From the NCBI GenBank assembly GCA_930367215.1, contig OV884057.1:205705621-205769620 (forward strand): DNA of 64,000 nucleotides, given 5' to 3'. Below are positions 20,984-31,411 of the stretch, piece by piece. The notes below the pieces were generated by a model. That model was not told the origin of the DNA. It did no database searches and saw only the letters and a list, made by a program, of their open reading frames with translations. The DNA is from Pollenia angustigena (taxonomy: Eukaryota; Arthropoda; Insecta; Diptera; Polleniidae). A program made the translations under genes and the position numbers. Every line of letters begins with the position of its first letter. Within the stretch, counting starts at the first letter, position 1.

Positions 20984-22079
20984 TTTTGGATATGTGTAGA
21001 ACTAAATGTTCTGTATGCTTTGATAAAATTTGCAAAAATAATTCTTTACGAAAGAATTGCTTTGTACGCATGCGCCACTTACGACACAAGAGTAACATCC
21101 AGATTGTCGCAGACTGCACGTGGTAATTTTCAAGTACTAGGAGTACAGGCAAAATTTTTTTTCTGTATTGAAAGGTTTTGAAAAAAACAATTACTGTCTG
21201 GAGTGTATTTCTTTGAATACTCGTAAACTAAAATCACTATTTAAATTGTGCGATAGCATAGTATTTGGCATTGCGGTTGTACACAATCGTTAAGTACACA
21301 CATTTGAATGTTGGTGTGTGTTTGATTTTTAAAATATGTACATACATTCATGCAGACCTATAGTGAATATTCAAGTCTTAAGTCCAGGCTAGTATTTAAT
21401 ACACTCTTGGGTTTAGTCTATTATCTAGTAAGTCTCAACCGATGTTTTCACGCGTCTTAACGAAGAAATTTTGAAAAAAATATTTGTTTTAAATTTAAAA
21501 CTCTGAGTTTTCTCTTAACTAATCAGTTTTTAAAATTTCTTTTTGCTGTCACATAAAATTTCCAAAACTTATCGCCCTAACCTCTTCACAACATATTGCA
21601 TAAGTCTGAAATATTTTTTTAATGAGTTTCGACATTCATCAGCCACGTTTCTTTCGAATGTTAGTTTTTAAATTTTAATATGTATGAATGTAGTTTTTTG
21701 ACTAGTGGTGGTACTTTGTTTTATTCTTAAAAAAAAAAAATAATTTTATTTTGGGTTGTTTTGTTATTCTTTTGCGTATTTAAAAAATTATTGAACTTTA
21801 AAGACATTTCGAATTTCTAAATTGGCTGCTATTTGGAATTCGGACTTTCTTGGGACAAATTGCTAAGTTTGTTTTTATATTTGGTTATTGCAGAGAAAAA
21901 ATTGATGCAAGAAAACTACGAAGTATAACTACCGTAAACTAAAACATATTAATTTAAGACGGAATTTTTAATTGAAGTATCCGATTAAAATAACTGTAAA
22001 ACGGTAAAAAATATAAAAGCAATAAAGATATACAAATTTTTATCACAATAGAAGAAAGCGTTTGAGAGTTAAAAATAAT
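20984..22079. other. Non-coding stretch
   Basis: A moderately G+C-rich patch at 21060-21140 has overlapping short frames on both strands but no domain or splice logic. Nothing else recognised. Confidence 0.5.
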
Positions 22080-22270
22080 GTGTAGCCTTTAGTCTAGTGT
22101 GTACTTCATAATGTAATGTGTACATTTAAAGGTGAATACATATATAGTGTATTATTTTTAAGTTTAGTTGAAAATATTGTGTATTTTTTAGTCTAGTCTG
22201 TAGTTTACTTTATAGTGTAATCTCTATAGTGTAGTATATAATGCAGTATAGTGTACTCTATAGTATATTT
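22080..22270. repeat. Cryptic simple repeat rich in TAGTGTA
   Basis: Irregular repeats of TAGTGTA, TAGTCTAGT and GTGTA over about 190 bp, interrupted by the MITE at 22272. Confidence 0.6.
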
Positions 22271-22271
22271 A

Positions 22272-22633
22272 CCCTGCAAATAATAGGTTCAGTCCAAACA
22301 CGCGTGTAAAGAGTAGCCCACAAGGGACCAGGACTAGTCCAAAAGTAACCCAAACATATGAAAAAACATGGTCTATTTAACATTACGATGTCCTAGGGGA
22401 GGACCATATAACCCACTTTTGGACTACTAAGGAGTAGTTTTAAAACTACTCCATGGTATGCACAAGAGGATTAGTTTTGAAGTCGTTTAAAAACGTTAAA
22501 AAACGAAGACATGTTGTCTCACTACAAACACTTTTTAACAATGACATGGTCCATGCTTGCATTACATCGGACCAGTCCATGAAGTAGTCCATTTTATCAA
22601 AATTGATCAGGTGGTCCAATATTATTTGCAGGG
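22272..22633. mobile_element. MITE, 362 bp, TA-flanked
   Basis: CCCTGCAAATAATA (left) and TATTATTTGCAGGG (right) are perfect inverted ends, each bordered by TA (22270-22271 and 22634-22635). GGACCA and TGGTCC motifs alternate inside. Tc1/mariner-type duplication is inferred. Confidence 0.7.
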
Positions 22634-22703
22634 TATACCCACACCACAATAGTGTAGAGAGTTTTATGCATTTGTGCTGATGTGCGTAACACCTTTAAAT
22701 ATG
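22634..22703 (+). repeat. Dispersed fly repeat, 5' part (split by Jockey copy)
   Basis: TACCCACACCACAATAGTG then TGCTGATGTGCGTAACACC parallels the family start at 32498-32560. The family resumes at 23278. Confidence 0.65.
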
Positions 22704-23277
22704 CGTGGAAATGCCATATATATGCAAAATTATCTCAAATGAAACTCAAAGCCATTCAAATTCATTGGCTTATTGGAAGAATTTCTGTCCTTAGTCTCGA
22801 TTGCAACCACCAACTTCACAACTCTATCTTAAAACCAATCGGCTGCTACGGTATTCAACTATGGGGCACTGCCTCGGCCTGTAACATCGAAAAAATTCAA
22901 AGGCGTCAAAATAACTTCTTCGAATAATCACAGCCGCTCCCGGGTATGTTAAAAACTCAAACATTCATAACGATCTCAGTGTGTCATTAATAAAAACTAT
23001 GATAAAAAAATAGGCAGTAAAATATTTAAAAAGTCTTGAACAACACCCAAATCCACTAGCTCGAAATATTTTAAATCATGGCGGCCACACTCGCTTAAGA
23101 AGAAGAGACACTGCAGCACACATACAATCAGAAAGAAGAGCGATAAACACCTACATATGTGAACATAAACTGTAATGACAGAATTTTGTCTGGCACTGGC
23201 TGGATATGCATATATAATGTATTAGCATAAGTTCATATTTAATATAGGAAGATTCAATAAATAAATATTGAGAAAAA
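22704..23277 (+). pseudogene. Jockey-like non-LTR retrotransposon, 5'-truncated 3' end of ORF2
   Basis: The plus-strand frame (best at about 22736-22927) contains MKLKAIQIHWLIGR, then ILKPIGCYGIQLWGTAS and NIEKIQRRQN. This is the region just after the reverse transcriptase fingers/palm in Jockey-clade ORF2 proteins, where YGIQLWG is typical. A frameshift after 22927 is followed by pieces such as NPLARNILNHGG and TRLRRRDTAAHIQS, the usual C-terminal tail. An A-rich 3' end (AATAAATAAATATTGAG then A8) follows. AAATATG flanks both sides (22697-22703 and 23278-23284), a good target-site duplication. Everything upstream of the last part of ORF2 is missing, as usual for incomplete reverse transcription. 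Confidence 0.75.
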
Positions 23278-23685
23278 AAATATGGGTCCTGGATCCATCT
23301 TAAAGTATTCTGAGTTGATCTAACGATGTCCGTCTGGCTGGCAGGCTGGCGTCCTGGCTGTCCATGTAACCTTGTGCGCAATTTTGGAGATTTGATCAAA
23401 TTTAGCTTACAGGTTCTTATTGGTACAAGGACCAAGCCTATTGAAAATGGGCCGAATCGTAGGACCACGAGGGGAGATAGGAGCACTTTCTTCCTCTCAA
23501 AAACTATCAAACCGGTTTTAATGAAATTAAAAACACATATAGATCCATATTTATATGGACACATAAGCATGATTCTCTATGGGTTTCGAACAGGTGAACT
23601 CTCGTAAATGTGTTTTAAAATACTGTGGTGTAGGGTATCATGAAGTCGCGCTTGACCGACTGTTCTTTCTTACTTGCTTTAAGAT
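23278..23685 (+). repeat. Dispersed fly repeat, 3' part
   Basis: It resumes after the Jockey insertion with GGGTCCTGGATCCATC, then ACGATGTCCGTCTGGCTGGC and GCGCAATTTTGGAGA. It ends GTGGTGTAGGGTATCATG, TTGACCGACTG and TTTCTTACTTGC. This order matches the unbroken copy at 32490-33370. Overlapping open frames on both strands here are repeat sequence. Confidence 0.7.
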
Positions 23686-24034
23686 AAGTACATGACAAGC
23701 AGTGTTGCCAACTCTTTACGATTAAAAATAAGCTTAATTTTGGGCAAATACGGGCCAAACAAGTTTTAAGTAAAAAAAAAACGAATGAATTTTAATCGAA
23801 AAAACGAAAAGATAATGTTCTTTTTACTAAAAACATTTTTATAACAATAAAATCTACATAATGAAAATATTTAATGAAGAAAATAATATTTTTCCATAAA
23901 GAACCTTATTATGTTGCTTTTTAGATTGGGTCTGAAATCGGGTTTACAGTTGTTAATTTGTTTTTGAATACTGCTGTGTAAGGTATCATATGATCGGGCT
24001 TGATCGACTATACTTTCTTACTTGTTTATAATTC
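23686..24034. repeat. Second 3' end of the dispersed repeat plus hAT-like end
   Basis: CAGTGTTGCCAACTCTTTACG at about 23700 looks like a hAT terminal sequence, but no partner end was found. GTGTAAGGTATCATATGATC and TTTCTTACTTGTTT at 23970-24030 repeat the 3' end of the family. Confidence 0.5.
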
Positions 24035-24972
24035 TTTTTTCTATACTTTCGTTCAAAGTCTAGTTTATAGTAATAAGTCTTACTTGTTAATAATAAAGGT
24101 CATATGACATTATTTATTTTCAAATAACCCTGAAGTTTTTGAAAAATTCTAATATTTGATTAAAGTACTTAAAATATTTACTAAGTTTTTCTTAAGCAAC
24201 ATTAATTTCATCTGATATTCAAAGGTTTCAAGAACAACTCTTTTGTTTTTGAAACAATACTTGATTCTAAACTCAAAAGCAAATATTTAAAACAAATATT
24301 AAAATTTGCCAATATTTACTTGTTCATGGGAATTGAACTTGTAACCATTATTCCACTATGCCTAACACAATTAATATTTTAAGAACCAGCTTTAAATTGT
24401 GTATTAGTATTTTCAAAAAAAATCATTAAATGACGGCAACTATAACTAATAAATAAATATTGATATTACAAATAAATTTGATTTCACAATAACATATTTA
24501 TTATGATAAATAATAAAAAAAAAAACAACTAAATCATGCAAAATATGAAAAGAAAAACATCCGTATTTGGCTTTTTTATAAAAACTTATTTGAATAATTT
24601 TTTTTGCTAAAAAAAAAAAAAAAATAATAACAAGAGTCAAGCTTAAAAAATAGTATTAATAATAATAAAAGTTTTAATAATAAAGTATGTATACGAAATA
24701 GTTGATCGGCAAACAAATTATTGTGGCAGTGAACACCTTGCCACTTCACTACCAAAAAAGCTTTCTGTCTCTTTCTTCGAAAGCTGCCCTCGCAACTGAT
24801 TTGGGTCTTTTTCACACGTCACTTTTACAGAGCGGAAAGCGTTTTCTAGCTGTCAAAAATTCTCATGTCCATACAATTTTTGTAGTCCATAGTTTATTCT
24901 TACATACAAATCACAAAAATTATATAATTCTTAGTTTTATTCTTGACTCTCAAATAGCTTAGAACTCAGGGG
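24035..24972. other. Non-coding stretch
   Basis: At 24834-24852 the motif GAGCGGAAAGCGTTTTCTAG equals one end of the MITE at 54201-54322, so a partial copy is present. Overlapping frames at 24576-24962 show no domain. Confidence 0.5.
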
Positions 24973-25335
24973 GCTACTCTCTATTGCGATGCGAAAGAAA
25001 ATTTGCGCATGTCTTTCGCATCTTTTAATTTTTTTTTCTTTTCGCAAATCATCACTTTATTTTATTTAAAATTTCCAATTTCAAATATTTTTACACTCGT
25101 TGGCATTTCATTACTGTAAACCCGCGCCATTTTTAATTTTTACTGTCACTATCGCTTCATTTGCAGAAAATTTTGCGAAAGTGATAGAGAGTACCAAGTA
25201 GGGCTTCCAATCAGGAAATCCCGATCCCGGAAAACCCGGGATTTTCGCGATTAGGTGAATCCCGAATCTCGGGATTTCTGATTTTTAATCCCGGGATTTT
25301 CGGGATCCCGATTTTTTTTTATAAATAATTAGTAT

Positions 25336-25457
25336 TGTGGTAAGGTCAGTCAAGAATGAATGAATGATTATCAATAACAATTTTAATTAATTTTAATGTT
25401 GTAAAATTCCTTTCTTCATAAAAATAATTTAATGAAAATTAAATTTGATGAACTTAA
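25336..25457 (+). repeat. SINE tail fragment, first half
   Basis: GTCAAGAATGAATG then TTGTAAAATTCCTTTCTTC and AACTTAA match the SINE tail at 35010-35120. It is interrupted at TTAA by the element that follows and resumes at 26692. Confidence 0.7.
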
Positions 25458-25569
25458 AGCCCTTATAACACTACATTTTTTATTCATTAATTGATATAGA
25501 ATTGATAGAAAGAAACAGTAAATGCTAGAAAGAGCACACTATAAGAAATGTAAACAAAGTGTTTTATGG

Positions 25570-26142
25570 CGATTTCTTTTCTGAGAAAAATGTTGCATTA
25601 ATGTTACATGTTCTACATTTTTGTGCTCGTTTGTACAAAAAATACAACTGTGGGAAAATTTTTCAAGTTCTTTTGTGAATATGTTGATGAAAAACGTGCA
25701 AAACATGTTGCATATCTTACCCTTACTTTTACTTAAGGTGTTCATACTGCCCCGTTCTACAACTTTGGTACTTTCTACTTTGTTTGTACAACAAATGTTT
25801 TATTTTGCTTGTCATAATTCATACCGCTCATAATTTTGTAAAAAAATTGTTTTAAAACAAAATATAAAAATATTTACACATTAAAATCAAAAAAAGTCTA
25901 TTTATATTATAATCGTTTTAATTTTTATAAGCCATTAGTGATGTTAATATTTGTTTCAAACCCGTAATAGCGTGTAGAAACCGCTAAAATAGCTTTAAAA
26001 ATCGCTCATTAAGTTGCGAAATAAAAGCACTAATTGTGTTCTATTGAAATTGCACAACATGTAACACTTCGAGTGATTATAGGTAACATTAGAAAATGTT
26101 ACATGTATATACTGTAACATATTTTTCTCAGAAAAGAAATCG
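25570..26142. repeat. Inner inverted repeat, ~30-bp arms
   Basis: CGATTTCTTTTCTGAGAAAA (25570) mirrors TTTTCTCAGAAAAGAAATCG (to 26142). AATGTTACATG and TGTAACAT motifs recur near both arms. It may be a nested MITE; no clear target duplication. Confidence 0.6.
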
Positions 26143-26177
26143 ACATTAGTCTTTTTTCTCTTGTTAAGGTTTTGTTT

Positions 26178-26366
26178 CAGGGATGGCGTTGAGAATTTTT
26201 AAAATTGTATCAACAACTTTTAAAAATTGTACTTTTTTACCCTAATTGTACTAAAAGATTTTTTTAGTTGAAATTAATTTTAATTATGTTCTTAAAAAAC
26301 ACCACAAAAATGTATTATAAATCTTAGTTTAAAAAGTATCAACAAAAAACTACAATTGAAACCCTG
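26178..26366. mobile_element. Possible hAT MITE remnant, 189 bp
   Basis: CAGGGATGGCGTT at the left and AATTGAAACCCTG at the right share only the outer few bases in inverted form. Flanks TTTTGTTT and TTCTGTTA match at 6 of 8 positions. Weak evidence. Confidence 0.35.
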
Positions 26367-26691
26367 TTCTGTTAATTTTATTAAATGTTGCCAACTTTTT
26401 TTTTATGAGAAACCTAAAAACAAAAAGCGGTAAATCGCTGAATTTGCCCATAAACCGCTGATTCAGCAACACTTTTAATATTTCAAGCTTGAAATGTTTA
26501 AGTTAAACAATTTTACCTTTTTTTGGACATAACTTAATTTTTTATCGATAACTTTAGTAAAATTTTTGACAGTTTGCCATTTATCTTAATACAGCTTAAC
26601 CCTTCGCACTTGGTTAGTTTGTCTATGACTTTATATTTGCACTGTTCACCAAAACTTGAACAATGAATTAAAAATGAAGTGTCATAAGGGC

Positions 26692-26730
26692 TTAAGCCTG
26701 ATTAAAAATATTGAAAATTTGGATTAAAAT
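26692..26730 (+). repeat. SINE tail fragment, second half
   Basis: TTAAGCCTGATTAAAAATA then AAATTTGGATTAAAA continues exactly where the fragment ending at 25457 stopped. Confidence 0.7.
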
Positions 26731-27446
26731 TTTTTATAAATATTTATTTGTTGGTGTAATCGTTGACAAATAAAGTTTTTGATACACCCTGTTGTTCAAA
26801 AAACAAACAAAACAAAAACTATGCTACCTTTCATTTGAGAAAACAACAATGTGTACAATTTATTAATAACAAAAAGTTTTGTTTTAAATAAATCGATTAA
26901 ATAAGTTGAAAGGATTTTTATTAAATTTTTCAATTTGTTTTTTTTTTTTGTTGAAATTGTGCAATTGTATTTTAAAATTGTCCAAATGTTTTCCTGTACA
27001 CAATCTTTAAAATACATTTCGAAATGGTGTGATTTTTATATCAACAATCAAATACATATTGATAAAAAATAAGATTTTTATGTTTTTTTGTTACGTTTCT
27101 ATTACATTATCTTTATGAATTGTGATAATTACTTTAAGTTTGTTTTATTATATTTTTTACAAATAAATAATACCTAAATATATGTTCATAAAATATGAGT
27201 ATTTACTGGAAAATTAAGTTTTTTTCATACAGTTTAAAATATTTATATTTGGTATAAAACAAATAAATCCCGAAAATTTTTCAAAAATCCCGTGAATCCC
27301 GGGATTCAAAATATCCCCAAAATTTGAAATATTATCTTTTATCCCGATCCCGGGATTCAAAAAAACCTAACCCGATTGGAAGCCCTAGTACCAAGTTGAC
27401 ATTTAGCTTTCGCATCGAAATTGTTTTTGCATCGCAATAGAGAGTA

Positions 27447-27624
27447 GAAAATAAAAAAAATTTATTTTAATTAAAAATTAATTAAATTTGCACCAGTAAA
27501 CAAATTAATAGTATTATCAATTAAACGTTTAATTCACTTGATTAAGCGTTTGATTCAAATGATTAAATTTTTAATTTAAACAGATTTTATTTTTCATTAA
27601 TGCTTTAATTGGTTAACAGTTTTG
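27447..27624. mobile_element. MITE family A, copy 2 (eroded ends)
   Basis: TTTGCACCAGTAAAC, AATTAATAGTAT and AATTAAACGTTTAATTC match the family interior. The terminal CACAG/CTGTG are lost. It begins directly against the 24973-27448 MITE. Confidence 0.65.
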
Positions 27625-27789
27625 AAGATCAGTATATTCTGACGAATCAGATTCAAGCTTGAACAACGCTAGCAAAGTATCTAAATTTACATTAAAAATC
27701 AGTCATCGATGCGCGCAACAGACACAAAATTGTGTTCAGCAGCAAGGCTTATTTTTTGGTTAACCAAATTTGTTAATTAATAAATTTGC

Positions 27790-28167
27790 CGCAAAACTTA
27801 CTCAAATGAAACTTAAAACAATTGAAATAAATTGGCTCATTGGTAGAAATTCTGTCCGTAGTTTGAATTGTTAACTTCTACTTTATAACTCTATCTTATT
27901 GCCAATCTGATGCTATGATATTCAGTTATAGGGCACAGCCTCATGTGTAACAAACTCGAATATTCACAAAGACCTCAATCTGCCGTCATTAAAAACTATG
28001 ACCACAAAATATTCAATTAAATATCTTAAAACATCGTAATATTCTAAATGATGGCGGCTTCATTCGCTCAAGGAGAATAGACACTACAGCAATTTCCGAA
28101 CTGAAAAGCGCTAGCCAATTATATGAATGGTATCCGTGATTAGGAAAATGTTCGTCCGGCATTGGCA
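27790..28167 (+). pseudogene. Jockey-like ORF2 fragment, second copy
   Basis: It matches the copy at 22704-23277 at DNA and protein level: MKLKTIEINWLIGRN, NSILLPI and IQL-GTAS, with several stops and a short deletion. It stops near 28167 (GTCCGGCATTGGC, compare GTCTGGCACTGGC in copy 1). Its 3' end reappears at 29273-29335 after the mariner relic. The two copies come from one retrotransposon family, this one being older or more damaged. Confidence 0.7.
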
Positions 28168-28879
28168 TTTAGAACTAGAGTAATACAGATTGCTTTCCTG
28201 TGTAATTAACAATTCCCTCAGTGGATTTCTTAAAAAGCTGAATTGCCGCATTTGGGCAAATGAGAATCCATGAGTGATTGTTTAAAAGCCAATGCATCGA
28301 CAAAGAGTGACTGTTTGGTGCGGTTAATGGGCTGGCAGCATCATCGGGACTTACTTCTTCAAAAAAGAGGTCGGTCAAGCATTTATCGTGAATGGTGTTC
28401 GCTATCGAGATGATAACGGACTTCTGGTTGCCAGAAATTGAGGATATGGACCTGGACGATATGTGTTTCCAACAGGATAGCGCCATTGCCTTTTTTTCGC
28501 GAGAAATTTTATGGCTGTGGTATCTCACGTCGTGGCGATGTTAATTGGCCGCCACGATCATGTGATTTTAGACCGTTTGACTTCTTCCTTTGGGTATATT
28601 TAAAAGAAAACGTGTACGTCAATAAGACAATCCAAGAGCTAAAGGATGATTTAATTCAGCGCATTAACAACTACATTAAATTTCAATTATATCTGAAAAT
28701 CATTGAAAATATGGACCATCGGATAGAGGTATGCCACCGAAGCCGTGGCGAGCATTTCGCTGATATTTTGTTTTACACATAATTGTCACAGATCCTTCTA
28801 TCATAAGAAAACATATTAAGATATTTCTCTGAAAGCTTTTTGTTTCATTAACATCATGCGTTTTGGTTGGACCACCCTT
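28168..28879 (+). pseudogene. Mariner-like (DD34D group) transposase relic with 3' terminal repeat
   Basis: Across three frames the segment carries the last two thirds of a mariner-family transposase. Visible parts are SGFLKKLNCRIWANENP (28220 onward), then VTVWCG, NGVRYRD and LDDMCFQQD (second catalytic Asp at 28476-28478). The frame 28438-28782 follows, with WPPRSCDFRPFDFFLW (third catalytic Asp at 28564-28566), VYVNKTIQELKDD and HRIEVCHRSRGEHFADI before the stop at 28780-28782. The first catalytic Asp lies in lost or altered sequence. GGTTGGACCACCC ending near 28879 looks like the 3' terminal inverted repeat. The 5' half is absent. It interrupts the Jockey copy. Open frames on the other strand here (28175-28528) are shadows. 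Confidence 0.75.
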
Positions 28880-29044
28880 TACTTTTCGAAAAGTTAGAGT
28901 TACGCAGGTTTTTGCGATAGTTTAAAACATTGTTTTCCCCAATATTCGAGACGTTATAACAGAGCGAATTAATCTTTATTAATTAAACCTGATAAAACGT
29001 CTGAAAGTCCTGGCAATAAAATATATGTTTAGCCTTTGTACACG

Positions 29045-29154
29045 CAGAGAAAAAACATGTTAAAATATGGTCACCTCCAACAATACTAAAATTTAAATTT
29101 TCTTTAACCATAGTATTGTTGGAGGTGACCATATTTAAACATGTTTTTTCTCTG
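29045..29154. repeat. Near-perfect hairpin, ~48-bp arms
   Basis: CAGAGAAAAAACATGTT and AACATGTTTTTTCTCTG form the outer arms; GGTCACCTCCAACAATACT and its complement form the inner arms. Only one or two mismatches are seen. It lies between the mariner relic and the Jockey 3' end. Confidence 0.8.
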
Positions 29155-29272
29155 GCTTGAAGTTTGAAAACCCCGATTTTTCGATATATTCATGGTATTT
29201 TCGCCATCTTTGAAATTTTTTGTTATAATATTAACTTAATTTTTGTATTTTTGTTTGGGTTTCAAGTTTTGC

Positions 29273-29335
29273 AGGCCTGTGTAAGTTCATTTGAATACAT
29301 ATGTATATGAAGATTCAATAAATCAATTATAAAAA
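29273..29335 (+). repeat. 3' end of the second Jockey copy
   Basis: TGTGTAAGTTCATTTGAA then GAAGATTCAATAAATCAA and an A-rich run match 23228-23277 of copy 1. The original copy was therefore contiguous before the mariner-type insertion. Confidence 0.65.
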
Positions 29336-29861
29336 AATATTGAGTGATTCCAATTCACAACAGCACCTACAGACTCCAACAGTGGCCCAAACTTGGACGA
29401 CCATAATGCAATTCGTCATTTTCAAATGCAAATGCCTTCCATGTTTTTATGTTTTGAATAAAAACATTTTTTTTTATTTTTAATTGAATTGAATTTTTTG
29501 TGTCATTTTTACAATTTCTCTATGTTATGAAAAACAGAAATAATTTGTAGTAAAATAATCATTTGTCATATTTTTTCAGTTATTGAACAAATCATTCCAT
29601 TCAATAATTATAAGTAAACAACTAACGTGAATTAAAAAAATTCCAAAGCGATAAAAAACATAAATTATTCAAAAAAAAAAAATTAAAAAACCAAAACATA
29701 TTCGCATTTGAATACAAAATAAATAGAAAAATTGCGTAGAAATGTTTAAAGCGGAAAATTTTTCCAATATTAACGCATACAGTCAAATAAAAACAATGTT
29801 GCTTTAAATTTTAATTGAAAATCTAATGAAATCAAATGGAAATTTACAATTTTATATCTAC
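29336..29861. other. Non-coding stretch
   Basis: Nothing recognisable. Confidence 0.5.
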
Positions 29862-30287
29862 CAGTGTTGCCATTTTTGAAATGAAGAAAAGCGTCAAGTG
29901 TATTATAAAAACGGGTAAAAGGGGTACAAAATAAAATTTTTGAAAATGTGAACAATTTCATTTTCAAATGAACTTTCTGTTTCATTATCATCATCATCGG
30001 GCTACAAAACGGTTTTAATAAAATACCTATTTCATTTATAGATTTTGTTTAAGATAATTTTTAGGCAACTTGTATTTAATAATGAATTAGCTGAGCTTAA
30101 AGAAAGCCGATTTATAATCTTTGGGTTAAAAAAATTAATTTACTTCCTGTTTGTAGAATACGAGCGCAAGACTCGTACGCTTAACTAACATTTAAAACAA
30201 AATGATTAAACTAAACGTTCCTTCGACTTCGACATTTGAGCATCATAAAATTTGGTTATTTTTTTAAGCTTCCGAATGGCAACACGG
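29862..30287. mobile_element. hAT-type remnant, 426 bp
   Basis: CAGTGTTGCCATTTTTGAA (left) and GAATGGCAACACGG (right) are inverted ends. Flanks ATATCTAC and ATATAAAC match at 6 of 8 positions, fitting a decayed 8-bp duplication. No transposase. Confidence 0.6.
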
Positions 30288-31411
30288 ATATAAACAAAAA
30301 CATATTGTAAATCAAAATAAATAAAGAGTTTTTGTCTTTCTTGCTCTCTGTCTCTCTCTCTCTCTCATAGGAACAAGAACACATTTTGCGGAATTTGTCA
30401 AAAATTTTGACTACACCGAAAATATTGTGTTTAATTTAATATAATTATGAAAATACTTATTTAATAGCAAAAACATGATTAAATTACATTTATTTGTAAA
30501 CAAATATAAAAAAAAAGAAACAACAAAATAATTCTGTTTTGGCTAAAATACAAAATACTTTTATATAAAAAGCTGTCACAAAACAATTTTATACAAATGT
30601 ATGTATGTAAATATTATTTCAATTAATTTACAGAGGCTCGCTCGCTCGTACGAGCATTTAGTTGTATGAATTATGAATACAAATAAGATATTAAAGCAGA
30701 GTCGTATAATAGAATTTTTAAAAGAGGGTAAAAATGCGGCAAAAATATTATTTAAAAGGCTATCTCGAACGAATTTTTACTATGTAACCCCTGAACTGAA
30801 GGATTAGTCCACCCCTTTTCAGGATCTAGGTAATATAATAAACCACATTAGTCCATTTTCTATATTGTATGAATCTATATTCTGAATAAAATGTTTACTA
30901 AGATTCATTCCTCTAGGTCCTCTCTTGCCAGCTATCTATACTACTTTTAACAGACAGCCGGAAATTGTTAGATCTTTAGAATATGTACTTCGTGGCAAGA
31001 ATGACAGAAATAAAGATTATATCATCCCAAAACGAAGTTGAAATCTTCTGCGCATGTCGAACAAATAACATCACTGCGAACTGCATTCCTATTGGCTAAT
31101 TATTTTAAGCTGGCAAATTCAAGATAGTTGTTGCTTAATTGCGGAGTTGCCAGCTCTTATAAAGTCACTTATAAAAACTCGCGAATCTTAGGAAGGACAA
31201 ACTACGTCATCTCACGTGAAATCATGCGCATGGCGTAATCTTGTATTACATCAATCTTGCTACTCTGAGCTCTGATAGTTATTTTAATTAAAATATATTT
31301 AAATTGCAAATTGACTTTCAGTTTTCTCTCTCACTTACTTTTGTAGATCTGAAATTTTTTTCTACTTTTTTATATTGAATGATATCATTTTTTATACACA
31401 TTTTTTAAATA
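30288..31411. other. Non-coding stretch with (TC)n and GCTCGTACGAGC palindrome
   Basis: (TC)8 at about 30351-30366 and the palindrome GCTCGTACGAGC near 30645 are the only structured spots. A patch at 31020-31260 is richer in G+C but stopped in all frames. Confidence 0.5.

Larger units (their letters stand above)
25458..26691. mobile_element. Nonautonomous element, 1234 bp, inserted in the SINE
   Basis: The left end AGCCCTTATAACACTACA and the right end TGAAGTGTCATAAGGGCT mirror each other over about 30 bp. TAA (or TTAA) lies on both sides within the split SINE. Starts AGCC with TAA duplication as in the 1427-2744 element, so a PIF/Harbinger-type origin is suspected. A piggyBac-type TTAA reading is the alternative. 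It contains an inner inverted repeat and a small hAT-like unit. Confidence 0.6.
25199..27387. mobile_element. hAT-type element, 2.19 kb, perfect 8-bp duplication
   Basis: The ends TAGGGCTTCCAATC and GATTGGAAGCCCTA are perfect inverted copies, bordered by GTACCAAG on both sides (25191-25198 and 27388-27395). Both subterminal regions are packed with ATCCCGGGATT-type motifs, as expected of transposase-binding repeats. The interior holds a SINE fragment, which is split by a further element. No hAT transposase frame can be recognised, so it is a nonautonomous or gutted copy. Confidence 0.85.
24973..27448. mobile_element. Small MITE split by a hAT insertion
   Basis: TACTCTCTATTGCGATGC (24974) and GCATCGCAATAGAGAGTA (to about 27447) are inverted ends. 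Removing the hAT element at 25199-27387 and one copy of its duplication leaves about 280 bp. The TACTCT...GCGAAA organisation echoes the ends of the 1427-2744 element. Confidence 0.6.

Noticed and set aside
23151..23607. Overlapping 139- and 93-codon open frames on opposite strands
   Set aside because: Both run through the dispersed fly repeat (GTCCGTCTGGC core) and the Jockey 3' end; no domain is seen.
25539..25745. Minus-strand frame with CIFC and later His residues, like a C2H2/BED zinc finger of a hAT transposase
   Set aside because: The Cys/His spacing does not fit a BED or C2H2 finger well, and the segment lies in a later nested inverted repeat.
28175..28528. 117-codon minus-strand open frame
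   Set aside because: It is antisense to the mariner transposase relic, whose plus-strand frames match the family far better.
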